Under the pieces are notes generated by a model. It saw nothing but the letters and a program-made list of their open reading frames with translations, was not told the origin of the DNA and searched no databases. DNA of 8,950 nucleotides from an uncultured Elusimicrobia bacterium (GTDB lineage Bacteria > Elusimicrobiota > Elusimicrobia > UBA1565 > UBA9628), in assembly GCA_903874575.1 (NCBI GenBank), contig CAIQSZ010000061.1, positions 1 to 8,950 of the forward strand. The letters are read 5' to 3'. The position numbers and the translations under genes are program-made. Shown piece by piece: positions 1 through 6,306 of this stretch. Position 1 is the first letter of the stretch; each line of letters opens with the position of its first letter.

Positions 1-554
1 ACTCCTACGACCGCAAGAAAGCCGAGGCCCACTTCAAGAAGGCCTTCGGCGGCGCGCTGTGGGAGCGGGGCTTCCGCTTCACCATCGCCTTCAACTCTGG
101 CAATCTGCCCCGTCAGGCGATATGCCAGATCCTCAAGCGCAACGTCGAAAGCCTAAACCCGAAGTTCAAAGTCGACGTGCGCTCCGTGGAGTGGCCCACC
201 TTCTTAGACGCGCAGAACAGTTCCAAGTTGCCCCTGTTCGTAATGGGGTGGAACGCCGACTACCCGGACCCGCACAACTTCGCGTTCCCGATCCTGCATT
301 CGCTGGGCAACTACCCGGCAATGCAGAAGTTCAAGGACCCCGAAATGGACCGGCTGATCGAACAGGCCAACGAGACCTCCGATCCGGCCGCCCGCAAGCG
401 CCTGTACGCGAGCCTGCAGGCGCTCGAATACGAAGAGGTTCCCAACCTGGTCATCCTGGACATGGTGATCTACCGGACCCAACGCGACTGGGTCAAGGGC
501 TGGTACCACAACCCGATCTCTCCCGAATACTTCTACGCGCTGTACAAGGAGTGA
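1..554 (+). CDS. Peptide ABC transporter substrate-binding protein, family 5 (C-terminal part)
   Basis: This is the C-terminal 183 residues of an extracytoplasmic solute-binding protein of the OppA/DppA type (SBP_bac_5). The family captures peptides, or sometimes nickel or sugars, outside the cytoplasmic membrane and delivers them to a DppBC-type permease. The reading frame is open from base 3 to the TGA at 552-554; the start lies left of the window, so signal peptide and N-terminal lobe cannot be seen. The clearest family signature is GWNADYPDPHNF (bases 246-281), which matches the GWxADYPDPxNF segment of these proteins. It is followed by a stretch with a pattern common in the family: MDRLIEQA, then DPAARKRLYASLQ, then a hydrophobic VPNLVIL strand. 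The permease gene starts 6 bases after the stop, as expected for this operon type. The ligand cannot be assigned from this fragment. Confidence 0.9.
   Translation, partial: SYDRKKAEAHFKKAFGGALWERGFRFTIAFNSGNLPRQAICQILKRNVESLNPKFKVDVRSVEWPTFLDAQNSSKLPLFVMGWNADYPDPHNFAFPILHSLGNYPAMQKFKDPEMDRLIEQANETSDPAARKRLYASLQALEYEEVPNLVILDMVIYRTQRDWVKGWYHNPISPEYFYALYKE
546..551 (+). promoter_or_regulatory. Ribosome binding site for the DppB-type permease (GTG start)
   Basis: AAGGAG lies nine bases before the GTG at 561, inside the last codons of the binding-protein gene. It supports the GTG start, since the first ATG in that frame is well inside the first membrane segment. Confidence 0.75.
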
Positions 555-560
555 GAGCCG

Positions 561-1589
561 GTGGCTAAATACTGCCTGAAGCGCCTTGCGTTCCTGCCGC
601 TGGTGATGTTCGGCGTGACTTTCCTTCTTTTCTTCTGCCTGCAGTTCCTGTCGCCGGAAATGCGCGCGTCGCTGTACGTGAAGGACCCGCGCCAGTTGGC
701 CCAATTGGACGCGGTCATCGAGAAGTACGGCCTGCGCAAGCCGATGCCCGTGCAGTACGTTCTCTGGCTCAAGCAGGTCGCGCACGGCGACCTGGGCTAC
801 TCGGAAACCGCGAAGATGCCCGTGGCCGACGCCGTCCGCGCGTTCTTTCCGGCGACCTTCGAACTCACGGTCCTGACGTTTTTCCCGATCATGATCGTGG
901 GCGTGCTCTTCGGCGTGCTCTCCGCCGTCTACCGCGACCGTCTGCTCGACCACGTCACGCGCTTCGTGGCCATCACCGGCTACTCCCTGCCCAGCTTCGT
1001 GCTGGGCCTGACCCTGCTGATGATATTCTACGGGCGATTCCATCTGTTCCCGCCGGGCCGCTTCACGATGGACACCGACATGCTGGTCCACTCCGACGGA
1101 TTCCGGCACTGGACGGGCCTTCTCACTTTGGACTGCCTGCTCAACCGCCGATGGGCCGCGTGCCTCGACGTGGTCGAACACATGGTCCTGCCCGCGGCGA
1201 CCTTGGTCTACATCTCGGTCGCGCTCCTCCTGCGGATCACCCGCTCGTCGATGCTGGAGGAACTGACCAAGGACTACGTGCGCACCGCGCGCGCCAAGGG
1301 CCTGCCGGAGAGCGTCGTCATCCGCAAGCACGCGCTGGCCAACGCGCTCATTCCGGTCGTCACATTGTCGAGCCTGCTCTTCATCGGACTGCTGGGCGGC
1401 GTGGTCATCACCGAGACCGTCTTCGACTTTCCCGGCATCGGGCGCTGGGGCGTGCAGGCGGCGCAGCAACTGGACGTGCCCGGCGTGCTGGGCTCGACCA
1501 TGCTGGCGGCATTCCTATTCGTGCTGGCCAACCTGATCTCCGACATCCTGTACGCCGTCGTCGACCCCCGCATCCGGGTGGGAAACTGA
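561..1589 (+). CDS. Peptide ABC transporter permease, DppB/OppB type
   Basis: This 342-residue inner-membrane protein is the first of the two permease subunits of a peptide-type ABC importer. It begins with the family's usual short cationic segment followed by a hydrophobic helix (about residues 9-30). Next comes a periplasmic region with the typical LDAVIEKYGLRKPMPVQYV and GDLGYS elements, then further membrane helices. The cytoplasmic EAA loop that contacts the ATPase is clear at about residues 239-260 (YVRTARAKGL, then HALANALIPV). The C-terminal ETVFDFPGIGRWG and the final VDPRIRVGN are also characteristic. Length is close to the usual 305-340. The GTG start is supported by AAGGAG nine bases upstream. 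The stop directly abuts the ATG of the second permease, implying translational coupling. The exact substrate (dipeptide, oligopeptide or other) is not determinable. Confidence 0.95.
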   Translation: MAKYCLKRLAFLPLVMFGVTFLLFFCLQFLSPEMRASLYVKDPRQLAQLDAVIEKYGLRKPMPVQYVLWLKQVAHGDLGYSETAKMPVADAVRAFFPATFELTVLTFFPIMIVGVLFGVLSAVYRDRLLDHVTRFVAITGYSLPSFVLGLTLLMIFYGRFHLFPPGRFTMDTDMLVHSDGFRHWTGLLTLDCLLNRRWAACLDVVEHMVLPAATLVYISVALLLRITRSSMLEELTKDYVRTARAKGLPESVVIRKHALANALIPVVTLSSLLFIGLLGGVVITETVFDFPGIGRWGVQAAQQLDVPGVLGSTMLAAFLFVLANLISDILYAVVDPRIRVGN

Positions 1590-2471
1590 ATGGAACGCTT
1601 GAAAGACGTCTGGAAGACGCTCAAGCGGCGGCCGATGTCGCTCCTCGGCTTCGCCATCATCGGGACGTTCCTGGCGGCGGCCGCGCTCGCGCCCGTCCTC
1701 GCGCCGCCCGAGGCCGGTTCGCGCGACAGCTACATCATCCCGCAGACCGGCTACAGCCCGGACCCGGCCAAGCCCTCCAAGGAACACTGGTTCGGCACCA
1801 CCGAACAGCAGTACGACCTCTACTACGGCATGGTGTGGGGGACGCGCACCGCGTTCAAGGTCGCGGTCAAGGTCGTCGGTCTCTCGGCGTGCGTCGGCGT
1901 CATTTTGGGCGGGGTGGCGGGCTTCTACGGCGGCTGGATCGACGAGATCCTGATGCGCTTCACCGACGTCGTCCTCGCCTTCCCCGACCTGCTGCTGGCC
2001 GTCGTTATCGTCGCCGTGCTGGGCCCCAGCCTGGACCACGTGATGTACTCCGTCATGGCCGTATCGTGGCCGTCCTACGCGCGGCTGATGCGCGGGGAAG
2101 TGCTCTCGGTCAAGGAGCGGGACTTCGTGGCCGCCGCGCGCGCGCTGGGAGCCCGCGACGCCCGAATCCTGTTCGTCCACATCATTCCGAACTGCATCTA
2201 CCCCGTCCTGGTCGTCGCCTCGCTGTCGACGGGATCGGTCGTCATCACCGCCGCCGCCCTCTCCTTCCTGGGCCTGGGCGCGCCGGTCGGCTACGCCGAC
2301 TGGGGCCAACTGATCTCCCTGTCGCGCAACTGGATCATGGGCTCCGCGGGCCACCCGTTCGAGTACTGGCACACGATCTTCATTCCCGGCATCGCCATCT
2401 TCTTGTTCGTCCTGGGCTGGAACCTCATGGGCGACGCGGCGCGCGACCTCCTGGACCCGCGCCGGAGATAG
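1590..2471 (+). CDS. Peptide ABC transporter permease, DppC/OppC type
   Basis: This 293-residue second permease subunit pairs with the preceding DppB-type protein to form the membrane channel. It has an N-terminal cytoplasmic stretch, a first membrane helix at about residues 17-37, and the HWFGTTEQQYD segment that corresponds to the HxxGTDxxGRD element of DppC/OppC proteins. The EAA loop lies at about residues 178-201 (DFVAAARALGARD, then HIIPN). The C-terminal SFLGLGA, PxxxWG-like and GWNLMGDAARDLLDPR stretches are classic for the family. In the HxxGTDxxGRD element the usual GTD reads GTT and GRD reads QYD, a modest divergence. The ATG follows the previous stop with no gap; the only Shine-Dalgarno-like sequence is a weak GGTGG about eight bases upstream. 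No DppD/DppF ATPase gene follows, so the energising subunits must be encoded elsewhere. Confidence 0.95.
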   Translation: MERLKDVWKTLKRRPMSLLGFAIIGTFLAAAALAPVLAPPEAGSRDSYIIPQTGYSPDPAKPSKEHWFGTTEQQYDLYYGMVWGTRTAFKVAVKVVGLSACVGVILGGVAGFYGGWIDEILMRFTDVVLAFPDLLLAVVIVAVLGPSLDHVMYSVMAVSWPSYARLMRGEVLSVKERDFVAAARALGARDARILFVHIIPNCIYPVLVVASLSTGSVVITAAALSFLGLGAPVGYADWGQLISLSRNWIMGSAGHPFEYWHTIFIPGIAIFLFVLGWNLMGDAARDLLDPRRR

Positions 2472-2473
2472 CA

Positions 2474-4054
2474 ATGGCGACGCTCAATGGCTTGCTCGAC
2501 CGCGCCGCCCAAGAGGGCGGAGAGCGGACCTTCCTCGTCCACGGCGAACGCTCTTATAGCTTTTCCCAGGTCCGAGGAGACGCGCTCTCGGTCGCGGAAG
2601 GCTTGCGCCGCGCGGGCGTGCGAAAAGGCGACCGCGTCGCCATCGTCCACCGCAACGCGCCGGAGTTCGTGAGCGCGTATTTCGCGCTGTCGCGCTTGGG
2701 AGCCATCGCGGTGCCTCTCAACTTCATGGTACGCAAGGCCGACGAACTCGCCTACATGCTCAACGACTGCGGGGCCGTGGGCGCGGTCACGCAGGCCGAG
2801 TTTCTGCCGGGCATGACGGCCGCGGCCGCGAAGTGCCCCGCGCTGAAGACGCTGTGGGTCACCGACCCGACGACGCGCCATGGACGCCCCGAGATCGCGC
2901 GCGATTTCAGCGGACTGCGCGCGCCGGCGCCCGCGGACCGGCACGCGGACGCCGCGGACGAATCCGACGTGGCCGCCATCCTGTACAGCTCCGGCACGAC
3001 GGGCTTGCCGAAAGGCGTCATGCTGACGCACCGCAACCTGGTCACGAACTGCGAGAGCGCGCTCAAGCGCATCGCGCTCACGCGCAAGGACGCCACGCTG
3101 TGCGTCCTGCCCATGTTCCACAGCTTCGCCTGGACCGCGCTGGTCCTGACGGCGGCGCGGCTGACGCTGAAGCTGGTCATCTCTTCGTCGGTCGCTCCGG
3201 CCAAGCCGTGGCTGAAGGCCATGGGCGAGCAGGGAGTCACCGTGTTCGCGGCGGTGCCGCAAGTCTACGCGGCCTTGGGACGAGAGGCTCGCGATTTCAA
3301 AACGCGCATGTTTCTGAAGCTATGGGCATTCCGCCGCGTGCGCGTCTGCGTGTCGGGCGCGGCGCCGCTGCCGCCCGCCGTGGCGCGAGCCTTCTTGGAC
3401 GCGTCGGGAATCGGCATCGTCGAGGGATGGGGCCTCACCGAGACCAGCCCGATCGCGACCGTCACGCCGCCCGGCAGGATCAAGTTCGGCTTCGTCGGCA
3501 CGCCCATCGACGGTTGCCGTCTGAAAGTGATCGACGACGCGGAAAACGAATTGCCGCAAGGGCAGGAAGGCGAGATTTGCGTGCGGGGAGACAACGTCAT
3601 GAAGGGCTACTGGAACCTGCCCGACGCCACGAAGGAGGCGTTCACGAAGGACGGCTGGTTGAAAACCGGCGACGTCGGCATGATCGACGACGAGGGCTAT
3701 CTGGCCATCCGCGACCGCAAGAAAGACATGATCATCGTGAAGGGCCTGAAGGTCTTCTCGGCGCAGATCGAGGCCGTCATCGCCGAAAACCCGGACGTCG
3801 AGGAGTCCGCCGTCATCGGCGTGCCCGACGAGGACGGCGACGAAATCATCAAGGCCTACGTCGTGCTCAAGAAAGACCGCCTGCCCGACAAGGCCGCGCT
3901 CCTCCGGTTCTTCAAGGAAAAGTTCGACCCCTACAAGCGCCCGCGCGACGTCGAGATCGTCGAGTTCCTGCCGAAGAACGCCCTTCAGAAGGTCCTCAAG
4001 CGGGAACTGCGGGAGCGCGAACTCGCCAAGCGCGCCGCGCCCGGAGAGTCCTGA
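2474..4054 (+). CDS. Acyl-CoA synthetase (AMP-forming), long-chain fatty acid-CoA ligase-like
   Basis: This 526-residue protein belongs to the ANL adenylate-forming superfamily, most like FadD-type fatty acyl-CoA ligases, which activate a carboxylate with ATP to an acyl-AMP and transfer it to CoA. Motifs in order are: the phosphate-binding loop YSSGTTGLPKGVMLTH at residues 171-186; the WGLTE adenine/acyl motif at 319-323; the ribose-binding Asp400 in LKTGD; the hinge motif RDRKKDM at 413-419; and the C-terminal A10 lysine, Lys506. The residue before Lys506, normally Gly, is Gln505. The ATG at 2474 is chosen because GGAG ends six bases upstream, only two bases separate it from the permease stop, and the N-terminus aligns with the family; the open frame further upstream is a shadow of the permease genes. 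Acyl chain length cannot be predicted. An acyl-ACP synthetase or other carboxylate ligase role remains possible. Confidence 0.9.
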   Translation: MATLNGLLDRAAQEGGERTFLVHGERSYSFSQVRGDALSVAEGLRRAGVRKGDRVAIVHRNAPEFVSAYFALSRLGAIAVPLNFMVRKADELAYMLNDCGAVGAVTQAEFLPGMTAAAAKCPALKTLWVTDPTTRHGRPEIARDFSGLRAPAPADRHADAADESDVAAILYSSGTTGLPKGVMLTHRNLVTNCESALKRIALTRKDATLCVLPMFHSFAWTALVLTAARLTLKLVISSSVAPAKPWLKAMGEQGVTVFAAVPQVYAALGREARDFKTRMFLKLWAFRRVRVCVSGAAPLPPAVARAFLDASGIGIVEGWGLTETSPIATVTPPGRIKFGFVGTPIDGCRLKVIDDAENELPQGQEGEICVRGDNVMKGYWNLPDATKEAFTKDGWLKTGDVGMIDDEGYLAIRDRKKDMIIVKGLKVFSAQIEAVIAENPDVEESAVIGVPDEDGDEIIKAYVVLKKDRLPDKAALLRFFKEKFDPYKRPRDVEIVEFLPKNALQKVLKRELRERELAKRAAPGES

Positions 4055-5577
4055 TGCCGACGCGACGAGTCCGGCTGTCCGCCGAGACGCGCGAGGCTCT
4101 GGCGCGCGTCGCGGCGCTCCGGCACGCCTCTCCCGTCTACCTGGTGGGCGGCGCCATCCGCGACGCCGCGTTGGGACGGACCGTCGCCGACCTGGACCTG
4201 GCCTGCGCGGGCGCGAGGACGCTGGCCGCCGCCGTCGCGCGCGCCTTCAAGGGCACCCTCGTCACGCTCGACCCCGACAACGCGGTCTACCGGCTGATCC
4301 TGCCGCCCGCGCGCGGCCGCGCGCTCAAGCAAATCGACGTGGCCGAAATCCTGGGCCGCGACATCGGCGAGGATCTCGGACGGCGCGACTTCACCGTCAA
4401 TGCCGTGGCCCTCGAGTTGCGTCCCGCCCTGCCGCCGTCCATCCCGGAGTCCGGGTTCCTGGATCCGCGCGGCGGCTTGGCGGACCTGCGCCGCGGCATC
4501 CTGCGCGTCGAGGACGACAAGAGATTCAGAGCCGATCCCCTGCGGCTCCTGCGCGCCTTCCGCGTCGCCGCCCAGGCCGACCTGACCGTGGATGCGCAGA
4601 CCCTGGCGTTCATCAAGAAGCACCGCCGCTTGATCGCCGACCCGGCGGGCGAGCGCGTGCAGGCCGAACTTCTGGCGCTGCTTGCCGCGCCCGGCGCCGC
4701 CGGGCGCCTGCGCGAGATGGACGAGTGCGGCCTGCTGACCGCGGTCTTCGCGGATCTGGAACCCGCGCGCCGCTGCGCGGAGGATTACTACGGGCCGGGA
4801 GGCGTGCTTAAGCACACCCTGGACGTCTGCGCGCGGTTGGAGCTGCTGCTCGACGGCTTCCGCAAGATCTATCCCGACCTGGCCCGCCCTTTCGGCGATT
4901 GGCTGGCCGCCCGCGCGTCGGGCGGCGCGCCCGAACGCTCGATCCTGATGCTGGCCGCGCTGCTGCACGACGTCGCCAAACCAGAAACCGCGCGGAGCGT
5001 GGACGGCCGTCTGCGCTTCTTCGGCCACGACACGCTCGGCGCGACGCGCGCGGCGAAGATCCTGCGCGACCTGCGCTTCTCGCGCGAGCACGTGGACACC
5101 GTCGCCGACGCCGTACGTCATCACCTGCGGCCCGGCCACCTGCTCGCCTCCGGCGGCCCGGTCACCGAAAAAGCCGTGTACCGCTTTTTCCGCGACCTAG
5201 GACCGCGCGCGCCCGGCCTGCTGGCCGTCTGTTGGGCGGACCACGCCAGCTACATGGCCGAGCCGCACCTCAAGCGCCTGAGGAGCGCCGCCTGCGATCA
5301 ACCGCCGCGCGCCGGCGTTTCACGCATCCGGCCCGAGAGCGCCCGCAAGACCGTCCGCCACCTCCAGCTGGTTTCGACGCTCCTGCGCCGCTACTTCGAT
5401 GAAGGCCGAGCGCCGGTGCCGGCCCGCCTCCTCGACGGCTCCGAGATCATGAAGGCGCTCTCCATCCCCTCGGGACCGAAAGTGGGGGATATCCTGGAGC
5501 GCCTGCGCGAGGCTCAGGCGGAGGGGATAGTCCGAGATCGCGCCGCCGCTCTGACGTTCGTCGCGCGCTTGAAGTAG
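4054..5577 (+). CDS. CCA tRNA nucleotidyltransferase / poly(A) polymerase family protein with HD domain
   Basis: This 507-residue class II nucleotidyltransferase probably adds or repairs the 3' CCA end of tRNA in the cytoplasm. The head domain shows YLVGGAIRD (residues 29-37), the metal-binding pair Asp46 and Asp48 in DLDLA, RRDFTVNAVAL from residue 110, and the neck motif RADPLRLLRAFRVAA. The C-terminal half carries an HD phosphohydrolase domain with His254 (GGVLKHTLDV) and the His305-Asp306 pair in LLHDVAKP, then FGHD. The end has a tRNA-binding tail typical of the family, with DGSEIMKAL and GDILERLREAQAEGIV. HD-bearing members include E. coli Cca; the HD domain is associated with phosphatase or phosphodiesterase activity. 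Whether this enzyme adds CCA, only A, or only CC is not decidable by eye. Its ATG overlaps the ligase stop (ATGA), with GGAG seven bases upstream. Confidence 0.92.
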   Translation: MPTRRVRLSAETREALARVAALRHASPVYLVGGAIRDAALGRTVADLDLACAGARTLAAAVARAFKGTLVTLDPDNAVYRLILPPARGRALKQIDVAEILGRDIGEDLGRRDFTVNAVALELRPALPPSIPESGFLDPRGGLADLRRGILRVEDDKRFRADPLRLLRAFRVAAQADLTVDAQTLAFIKKHRRLIADPAGERVQAELLALLAAPGAAGRLREMDECGLLTAVFADLEPARRCAEDYYGPGGVLKHTLDVCARLELLLDGFRKIYPDLARPFGDWLAARASGGAPERSILMLAALLHDVAKPETARSVDGRLRFFGHDTLGATRAAKILRDLRFSREHVDTVADAVRHHLRPGHLLASGGPVTEKAVYRFFRDLGPRAPGLLAVCWADHASYMAEPHLKRLRSAACDQPPRAGVSRIRPESARKTVRHLQLVSTLLRRYFDEGRAPVPARLLDGSEIMKALSIPSGPKVGDILERLREAQAEGIVRDRAAALTFVARLK

Positions 5578-5625
5578 CGTAACAGTCCTACCCCTTCCAA
5601 GCCCCATTTGGTATCCTGGCCTCGG
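5578..5625 (+). other. Intergenic gap, the only one of note in the window
   Basis: Forty-eight bases lie between the nucleotidyltransferase stop and the aquaporin ATG. They are less GC-rich than the flanking genes. There is no recognisable intrinsic terminator: the best stem is a four-pair CCAA/TTGG at 5597-5600 and 5608-5611 without a T tract. The right half holds the candidate promoter listed separately. Confidence 0.7.
5609..5617 (+). promoter_or_regulatory. Candidate extended -10 promoter of the aquaporin-pepA-folE operon
   Basis: TGGTATCCT fits an extended -10 element (TGn followed by TATCCT, four of six matches to TATAAT). No convincing -35 hexamer is seen 16-18 bases upstream. Transcription starting about seven bases after the element would begin at 5624-5626, at or next to the ATG at 5626, giving a leaderless or nearly leaderless mRNA. 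This fits with the absence of a Shine-Dalgarno sequence before that ATG. It is an inference from position and motif only. Confidence 0.4.
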
Positions 5626-6306
5626 ATGGGCGGAATACGACCCTTCGGGGCGGAACTCGCCGGAACCTTCGCGTTGACCCTCGCCGGGGCGGGCGCCGTC
5701 TGCATGGACGCCGCCACCGGCGGCCGGCTGGGCCCGGTCGGCATCGCGTTGGCGTACGCTTCCGCGACGGCCGCCGCGCTGCATGCGTTTCCCGGACGGT
5801 CCACGCGTTTCAACCCGGCGCTGACTTTGGCCGCCATGGGCCTGCGCCGCGAGGGCATCCTGCGCGGCGTGTTCGCCCTGGCCGCCCAGTTGCTGGGCGC
5901 GGCGTGCGCGGGGCTGTTCCTGCGCTCGGTGACCTCCGGCGGCAAGCCCGAGCTTCTGACCGCGCCGACTTTCCTGGGCGCGTGCGCGCCCAGCGGCATC
6001 GGATATCGCGCGGCCACCCTCGTCGAGGCCGTGCTCACCTTCTTCCTGGCCTGCGCCGCCGCCGCGACGACCGAGCGGCGGCGCCGCCCGTTCGGCCCGC
6101 TGGCCGCGGGCGCCGCGGTGTTGTTCGGCGGCCTGGCCGCAGGGCCTCTCACGGGAGCCGCGATGAACCCCGCCCGCGCGTTCGGCCCCGCGATCGCCGC
6201 CGGCGCGTGGGCCAGCCACTACGTGTACTGGGTCGGCCCGCTGGCGGGCGCGGTCCTGGCCGCGCTGGTCGCCCCTTATCTCGTGACCGAGGAGAATCTT
6301 CCATGA
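5626..6306 (+). CDS. MIP-family channel (aquaporin or aquaglyceroporin-like)
   Basis: This 226-residue membrane channel of the major intrinsic protein family should pass water or small uncharged solutes across the inner membrane. Both half-helix signatures are intact: NPA at residues 63-65 (RFNPALTLA) and at 181-183 (GAAMNPARAFGPA), with the pore arginine at Arg184. The N-terminus GAELAGTFALTLAGAGAV is the standard first helix (E in AEx(x)GTF). GPLTG before the second NPA resembles GlpF and plant TIPs more than AqpZ. By alignment with AqpZ and GlpF, the selectivity filter would be about Tyr44, Gly169, Ala178 and Arg184, an unusual mix; the first loop has Arg62-Phe-like residues instead of the common HxNPA histidine. 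ATG 5626 is preferred over an in-frame TTG at 5608, because the encoded protein then begins as relatives do. Neither has a Shine-Dalgarno sequence. Its TGA overlaps the pepA ATG. Confidence 0.9.
   Translation: MGGIRPFGAELAGTFALTLAGAGAVCMDAATGGRLGPVGIALAYASATAAALHAFPGRSTRFNPALTLAAMGLRREGILRGVFALAAQLLGAACAGLFLRSVTSGGKPELLTAPTFLGACAPSGIGYRAATLVEAVLTFFLACAAAATTERRRRPFGPLAAGAAVLFGGLAAGPLTGAAMNPARAFGPAIAAGAWASHYVYWVGPLAGAVLAALVAPYLVTEENLP

Noticed and set aside
204..1469. Long minus-strand open frame of about 420 codons opposite the binding protein and first permease
   Set aside because: It is antisense to two well-supported genes, its translation is rich in Arg, His, Gln and Asp without domain patterns, and such frames are common opposite GC-rich genes.
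1151..2473. Apparent N-terminal extension of about 440 residues on the acyl-CoA ligase
   Set aside because: It runs out of frame through both permease genes and is Arg/Gly/Pro-rich. The family start and the GGAG site place the true ATG at 2474.
1515..2474. Minus-strand open frame of about 320 codons opposite the DppC-type gene
   Set aside because: Shadow frame with low-complexity charged translation; the plus strand carries a clear permease with an EAA motif.
2833..4053. Apparent N-terminal extension of the nucleotidyltransferase through the ligase gene
   Set aside because: Low-complexity shadow of the ligase frame; the ATG at 4054 with GGAG upstream gives a normal family N-terminus.
3985..5139. 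Minus-strand open frame of about 380 codons opposite the nucleotidyltransferase
   Set aside because: Antisense shadow; the opposing frame has all catalytic motifs of the nucleotidyltransferase and HD domains.
5589..5613. Possible operator or terminator: TACC/GGTA and CCAA/TTGG inverted repeats in the intergenic gap
   Set aside because: Arms are only four bases and there is no T tract, which is within chance expectation for a 48-base gap.
5608..5625. TTG at 5608 as start of the aquaporin gene
   Set aside because: It would add six residues (with Trp and Pro) not typical of the family, has no ribosome binding site, and overlaps the candidate -10 element. ATG 5626 is preferred, though not proven.
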